Shown here one piece after another: positions 60,042 through 64,000 of a stretch of 64,000 nt of DNA. Within the stretch, counting starts at the first letter, position 1. Every line of letters starts with the position of its first letter. Origin of the DNA: Paracoccus nototheniae (GTDB lineage Bacteria; Pseudomonadota; Alphaproteobacteria; Rhodobacterales; Rhodobacteraceae); assembly GCF_004335005.1 (NCBI RefSeq), contig NZ_RQRT01000008.1, positions 1 through 64,000 on the forward strand. Reading direction: 5' to 3'. The notes under the pieces were generated by a model. That model was not told the origin of the DNA and did no database searches. It saw nothing but the letters and a program-made list of their open reading frames with translations. Made by a program: the position numbers and the translations under genes.

Positions 60042-61348
60042 ACCTGCTGCATCTGAACGACCGCGACGGGGCCTATCCGCCCAGCCTTTACGCCGATCAA
60101 TGCGGCCCACAGGCGCCATTGCCGCCCCTGCAGGGCGAGGCGCGCGCCGATGTGGCCGTGATTGGTGCAGGCTATACCGGCCTGTCAGCCGCCCTGCATC
60201 TGGCCCAGGCCGGGCTGTCGGTGACGGTGCTCGAGGCGCAGCGGGTGGGCTTTGGCGCCTCGGGGCGCAACGGCGGCCAGATCGGGTCTGGTCAGCGGCA
60301 AGAGGTCGACTGGCTGGAAACGCATCTGGGCCGCGACAGGGCCCGCCAGCTGTGGGATCTGGGCGAGGAGGCCAAGGCCCTGACCCGCGATCTGGCCGCC
60401 CGCGCGGGCGTGCCCGTCCGCGACGGCATCGCCCATGCCTGCCGTTCCGCCCCCGAGGTCGCCCATGCCCGCCACATGGCCGACCATCTGGCGCAGCATT
60501 ACGGCTATGACAAGGTGCAGCCGCTGGACCGCGATGCGCTGGAGGCCGCGATTGGCAGCACCGCCTATGTGGGCGGCGATCTGGACCGGGGCGCAGGTCA
60601 TGTCCAGCCGCTGGCCCTGACGCTTGGGGTGGCGCGTCTGGCCCAGGCCGCAGGCGCCCGGGTCCACGAGGGCAGCGAGGTCACGGCGATCGACCACGCC
60701 CCCCATGCAGGCGCCCCCAGCAGGATCCGCACATCGCAGGGCGATCTGCGCGCGGATCACGTCATTCTGGCCTGCAACGGCTATCTGGGGCGGCTGGACC
60801 GGAGCATCGCCGCCCGCGTCATGCCGATCAACAATTACATCGTCGCGACCGAACCTCTGGACAAGGCCTTCCCCGAGATCCTGCCGGACCGCATCGCCGT
60901 GGCCGATACGAAATTCGTGGTCAATTACTGGCGGCTGGACGATCAGCGCCGTCTGGTCTTTGGCGGGGGCGAAACGGCGACCTATCGTTTTCCCCGCGAC
61001 ATTCAGGCCGTGGTCCGCCCCCATCTGCTGTCGGTCTATCCGCAACTGCGCGATGTGGCCCTGACCCATGCTTGGGGCGGCACGCTGGCCATCACGATGA
61101 ACCGGATGCCTTGCTTTGCCCGGCCCGCGCCGAACTGCCTGTCGGCCAGCGGCTATTCCGGTCATGGCGTCGCGCTGGCCATGCTGGCTGGACGCCTGAT
61201 GGCCGAGGCGGTGAGGGGCCAGGCCGCGCGTTTCGATGCGATGGCGGCGATCCCGACGCGGCCCTTTCCCGGCGGAGCGGCCTTGCGCGCGCCGCTGCTG
61301 GTCGCGGGCATGGCATGGTTCGGATTGCGCGACCGGCTCGGGATCTGA
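60038..61348 (+). CDS. FAD-dependent oxidoreductase, PuuB-like
   Basis: A 436-residue DAO-family flavoenzyme. FAD motif V-A-V-I-G-A-G-Y-T-G-L-S-A-A (about 37-50), G-A-S-G-R-N-G-G-Q at about 74, and the C-terminal S-A-S-G-Y-S-G-H-G-V-A-L. In the puu-type pathway it oxidises gamma-glutamylputrescine. Overlap with the ligase gene supports this function. Confidence 0.87.
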   Translation: MNLLHLNDRDGAYPPSLYADQCGPQAPLPPLQGEARADVAVIGAGYTGLSAALHLAQAGLSVTVLEAQRVGFGASGRNGGQIGSGQRQEVDWLETHLGRDRARQLWDLGEEAKALTRDLAARAGVPVRDGIAHACRSAPEVAHARHMADHLAQHYGYDKVQPLDRDALEAAIGSTAYVGGDLDRGAGHVQPLALTLGVARLAQAAGARVHEGSEVTAIDHAPHAGAPSRIRTSQGDLRADHVILACNGYLGRLDRSIAARVMPINNYIVATEPLDKAFPEILPDRIAVADTKFVVNYWRLDDQRRLVFGGGETATYRFPRDIQAVVRPHLLSVYPQLRDVALTHAWGGTLAITMNRMPCFARPAPNCLSASGYSGHGVALAMLAGRLMAEAVRGQAARFDAMAAIPTRPFPGGAALRAPLLVAGMAWFGLRDRLGI

Positions 61349-61381
61349 GGGCCGGGCGCTCGGGCCAGTCAGGCCAGTCAG

Positions 61382-61843
61382 TCAGGCCGGGCGCAGGCCC
61401 GTCCGTTCCATCACCTGCTGCCGGATCTGCGCCGAATCCCGGTCGCTGACGCCCAGCAACCCGGCCACCAGACGGATCAGACTGTCCTCATCCGCGCCGC
61501 GCGCCTGATCGGCCAACGCGACCTCCCACAGGGCGCTCAGCACGCCCCGGCGATCCTCCAGCGCGATGTGATCCTTGATCTGCTTGGTAAAGCGCACCGT
61601 GTCGCTGGCCTCGGCCTCAAGCCCCTCGGCTTCGATCCGAAGCGCTGCGGCTTCCTCGGCGCTCAGGCCCCGGCGCTGCGCCAGAACCGCGTCGATGCGG
61701 CGGCGCTCGGCCTCGTCGTAATGGTCGTCGGCCCGCGCCAGCCGCACCAGCAGGGCGGCAATCGCCAGCTCGGCCTCATCGGCATCGAAGGCTGCGGGAC
61801 CGGGCGTCTTGCCCATCAAACGGCTCAGGAAATTCTGGATCAT
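61382..61843 (-). CDS. TerB-family protein (tellurite resistance type)
   Basis: A 153-residue helical protein from the ATG at 61843 (MIQNFLSRLMGKTPG). The TerB-like helical repeat is visible: A-I-A-A-L-L-V-R-L-A-R-A-D-D-H-Y-D, then A-E-R-R-R-I-D-A-V-L. The acidic D-D-H-Y-D and A-D-E-D positions suit metal binding. Encoded convergently with the polyamine operon and 70 bp after phzF. Confidence 0.85.
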   Translation of the reverse strand: MIQNFLSRLMGKTPGPAAFDADEAELAIAALLVRLARADDHYDEAERRRIDAVLAQRRGLSAEEAAALRIEAEGLEAEASDTVRFTKQIKDHIALEDRRGVLSALWEVALADQARGADEDSLIRLVAGLLGVSDRDSAQIRQQVMERTGLRPA

Positions 61844-61913
61844 CGCCAGACCCTGCCCGGCGCGGCCGTCGCGGTCCAGCCCGGCCCGATCACATCTGCG
61901 GCAGGGCGCACCG

Positions 61914-62777
61914 TCACTCGACCTCCGGAATGCGGATGCGCCCCTCGGCCACCGGCACCGCGCGACCCGACACGCAGACCTGCGCCAGCCGCCCGTCCCG
62001 GACGGTGATCCGCAAGCCCAGCTGGGACGGGCGCCCCATCTCGACGCCCTGGCGCAGCGCGATCCGCGCCGCGCCCTCGGGCAGCACGCCCGCCTCCAGC
62101 AGCGCGGCGGCCAGCACCGCCGTTGCCGAACCGGTCGCCGGATCTTCCGGAATGCCCGCCGCCGGGGCAAACATCCGCGCCCGATAGCCCGCGCCATCGG
62201 GGGCATAGCAATACAGCTTGTCCAGATCGCCGGTCAGCGCCGCAAAAGCCTCACTCATGGGCCGTGCCGCAGCCAGGGCCGCCAGATCGCGCAGCGGCGC
62301 AAAGACGAATCCCGGCCCGGCATGGGCAATGCAGGGGCGATGCGCGCCAAAGCCCACCTGACCGACCTCCAGCCCCAGCCCTGCCGCCACCGCCCCCGGC
62401 GTCACAGGCTGCGGCGACAGCACCGGCAGCACCGGGGCCTCGAACTCCGCCAGCCCCGCCGTGATCGCAACCGGCACCGGCCCGGCCTCGGCCTCCAGCA
62501 CCAGTGCCCCATCGGCGCCGCCCGCCAAATGCAGCGCACAGCCGATGGTCGGATGACCGGCAAACGGCAGCTCGGCCACCGGCAGGAAAATCCGCACCCG
62601 CGCCCGATGGGCCGGATCGCGCGGTGCCATGACGAAGATCGTCTCGGACAGGTTGAACTGGCGCGCGATGATCTGCATCTGCGCGGCGTTCAGACCGTCC
62701 GCCCCCATCACCACCGCCAGCGGATTGCCCGAGAACGCCCGGTCCGTGAACACGTCATAGATATGAAATTCCAGCAT
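61914..62777 (-). CDS. PhzF-family isomerase
   Basis: A 287-residue protein of two diaminopimelate-epimerase-like halves. N-terminus M-L-E-F-H-I-Y-D-V-F-T-D, then G-N-P-L-A-V and the catalytic-region L-S-E-T-I-F. L-P-F-A-G-H-P-T-I-G-C-A and P-E-D-P-A-T-G-S-A-T follow. PhzF proteins isomerise varied small metabolites; the substrate cannot be named without phenazine genes, which are absent. Confidence 0.9.
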   Translation of the reverse strand: MLEFHIYDVFTDRAFSGNPLAVVMGADGLNAAQMQIIARQFNLSETIFVMAPRDPAHRARVRIFLPVAELPFAGHPTIGCALHLAGGADGALVLEAEAGPVPVAITAGLAEFEAPVLPVLSPQPVTPGAVAAGLGLEVGQVGFGAHRPCIAHAGPGFVFAPLRDLAALAAARPMSEAFAALTGDLDKLYCYAPDGAGYRARMFAPAAGIPEDPATGSATAVLAAALLEAGVLPEGAARIALRQGVEMGRPSQLGLRITVRDGRLAQVCVSGRAVPVAEGRIRIPEVE

Positions 62778-62783
62778 GACGCC

Positions 62784-62848
62784 CTTTCATCTTGGCCCCA
62801 ATATCCCCGGGGGAGTCGCCTGCCAAGGCGACGGGGGCGGGAGCCCCC
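62784..62848 (-). repeat. dispersed intergenic hairpin repeat, copy E
   Basis: TTTCATCTTGGCCCCAATAT (62784 on), then CCCCGGGGG, is the inverted core; GTCGCC/GGCGAC (62815-62832) and GGGGGC/GCCCCC form hairpins beside it. It lies between phzF and ppk2. Confidence 0.7.
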
Positions 62849-62857
62849 TTCCGCCTA

Positions 62858-63763
62858 TCAGTATTTCTGCGGCACGAACAATTCGCGCGGCAGCACGTCG
62901 CGTTCGTAATCGGGGTTGAACACCCGTTCGGGCAGGCTGATCTGTTCGTGCTGGACATCGGCATAGGGGATCATGCCCAGCAGATGGTCCATGCAGTTCA
63001 GCCGCGCCCGCTTCTTGTCATTGCCCGGCACGATGTACCAGGGCGCCTCGGGGATGTTCGTGCGCTCGAACATGTCCTCCTTGGCCTTGGTATAGGCCTC
63101 CCACCGGATGCGGGACTGCAGGTCCATCGGCGACAGCTTCCACTGTTTCAGCGGATCGTGGATGCGGATCTGGAACCGCATCTGCTGTTCCTCGTCGGTG
63201 ATGGAAAACCAGTATTTCACCAGCCGGATGCCCGAGCGCACCAGCATCCGCTCGAATTCCGGAACGTCCTGAAAGAACTGCTCGACCTCGTCCTCGGACG
63301 CAAATCCCATCACCCGCTCCACGCCCGCGCGGTTGTACCAGCTGCGGTCGAACAGCACGATCTCTCCGCCCGCCGGCAGATGGGGGACATAGCGTTGGAA
63401 ATACCATTGGGTCTTTTCGCGGTCGGACGGCGCGGGGAGGGCCACGACGCGGGCCACGCGCGGGTTCAGGCGCTGTGTGATCCGCTTGATCGCACCGCCC
63501 TTGCCAGCCGAATCGCGGCCCTCGAAGATCACCACGACCTTTTCCTTGTGATGGCTGACCCAGTCCTGCAGGCGGATCAGTTCCGATTGCAGGCGCAGAA
63601 GCTCGTGGAAATAGGTCTTGCGGTCCATCTGGTCGGGATGGTGGCTGCGATAGATGCGGCGGATCTCGGCGGACAGAACGGCGTCTTCCAGCTCGATCTC
63701 GATATCCTCGTCCAGATTCTCCTGCAGCTCGGCTTCCAGCCAGTCCTTGTAGGTGTCGCTCAT
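62858..63763 (-). CDS. ppk2: polyphosphate kinase 2
   Basis: A 301-residue PPK2-family kinase that moves phosphate between polyphosphate and nucleotides. Walker A E-G-R-D-S-A-G-K-G-G-A-I (about 80-91), the lid/Walker B region F-D-R-S-W-Y-N-R-A-G-V-E-R-V-M-G-F, and R-I-H-D-P-L-K-Q-W-K-L-S are intact. Start MSDTYKDWLEAELQ is chosen over a longer frame. Length is typical of a single-domain PPK2. The nucleotide class (I-III) is not assigned. Confidence 0.93.
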   Translation of the reverse strand: MSDTYKDWLEAELQENLDEDIEIELEDAVLSAEIRRIYRSHHPDQMDRKTYFHELLRLQSELIRLQDWVSHHKEKVVVIFEGRDSAGKGGAIKRITQRLNPRVARVVALPAPSDREKTQWYFQRYVPHLPAGGEIVLFDRSWYNRAGVERVMGFASEDEVEQFFQDVPEFERMLVRSGIRLVKYWFSITDEEQQMRFQIRIHDPLKQWKLSPMDLQSRIRWEAYTKAKEDMFERTNIPEAPWYIVPGNDKKRARLNCMDHLLGMIPYADVQHEQISLPERVFNPDYERDVLPRELFVPQKY

Positions 63764-63819
63764 CAGACGTCTCCGGAATGTGTCGCTGCGGTCTAGGATG
63801 GAAGTGTGACAGTCATGTG

Positions 63820-64000
63820 TCAGCGGACGAACAGCCGCGCGCATTCCGGCGTGACCGCCAGAACCATGCCGCCGTCGCGCAGCCCGTCCACGGTGCCGCA
63901 CCAGGCGCCTTGGGTGGTGAACAGGCTTTGCGTGCCCCGCGCCGGACGATAGGCGATGCGCCGCCCATTCAGATCGAACAGGTTCAGCACCCCCCCGGCA
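63820..64000 (-). CDS. hypothetical protein, C-terminal fragment at window edge
   Basis: The last 59 codons of a minus-strand gene: V-L-N-L-F-D-L-N-G-R-R-I-A-Y-R, then G-A-W-C-G-T-V-D-G-L and a final E-C-A-R-L-F-V-R before TGA. The 5' part is outside the window. No family is assignable from this part. The stop lies 57 bp upstream of the ppk2 start. Confidence 0.55.
   Translation of the reverse strand, partial: AGGVLNLFDLNGRRIAYRPARGTQSLFTTQGAWCGTVDGLRDGGMVLAVTPECARLFVR

Overview
The window is GC-rich chromosomal DNA from an alphaproteobacterium of the family Rhodobacteraceae, most likely Paracoccus or a close relative. The evidence is the nifR3/dusB-ntrB-ntrC-ntrY-ntrX-trkA-trkH-hfq-hflX series, the divergent znuA / zur-znuC-znuB locus, a HWE-type sensor kinase, PaaI and MerR pairs beside beta-oxidation genes, and a telA-DUF2927-SPFH-zinc ribbon operon. 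All assignments come from reading the sequence and from family knowledge; no database search was run.

Layout. 1-436: the 3' end of an IS5-type insertion sequence and an AT-rich gene remnant. 493-7733: TM2 membrane protein, secreted PPC-repeat protein, pheT, tRNA-Gly(TCC), tadA, an RluB-type pseudouridine synthase with a very long basic tail, and hemP. 7852-11632: zinc-uptake locus with two Zur-box-like dyads, plus a small secreted protein. 11807-15421: yjbF-yjbH exopolysaccharide-type pair and a lipoprotein. 15766-18270: HWE kinase and L-serine dehydratase. 18509-30745: nitrogen control, potassium uptake, Hfq and HflX, all on the plus strand. 30861-36436: PfkB-type sugar kinase and the four-gene telA/SPFH cluster. 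36615-44728: beta-oxidation genes (fadJ, fadI, acyl-CoA dehydrogenase), a GST, two MerR regulators and two PaaI thioesterases. 44896-45916: three small proteins including a PRC-barrel protein.

46042-56034 is an integrated element of about 10 kb, bounded by an exact 19-bp direct repeat. The right copy forms the 3' end of an intact tRNA-Arg(TCT) gene, next to a complete tyrosine integrase. The cargo is an HK97-type head set (gp6-like connector candidate, TerL, HNH, major capsid protein, prohead protease, portal), two overlapping zinc-knuckle genes, a divergent pair of Arc-like regulators with 13-bp operator repeats, and several small genes. I see no tail, lysis or replication gene. The reading frames are intact and mostly overlap by 1-4 bases. 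That content matches the concept of a capsid-forming phage satellite (capsid-forming PICI-like) better than a decayed prophage, and it is the main candidate for an undescribed system here.

56167-64000: chromosome resumes with a GNAT enzyme, a class V aminotransferase, a gamma-glutamyl-polyamine-type operon (glutamine amidotransferase, glutamine synthetase family, FAD oxidase), TerB, PhzF, PPK2 and a partial gene. A dispersed intergenic repeat family (G/C hairpins beside a GATATTTT/AAGATGAAA-like core) occurs at about 4.9, 30.8, 40.7, 40.9 and 62.8 kb.
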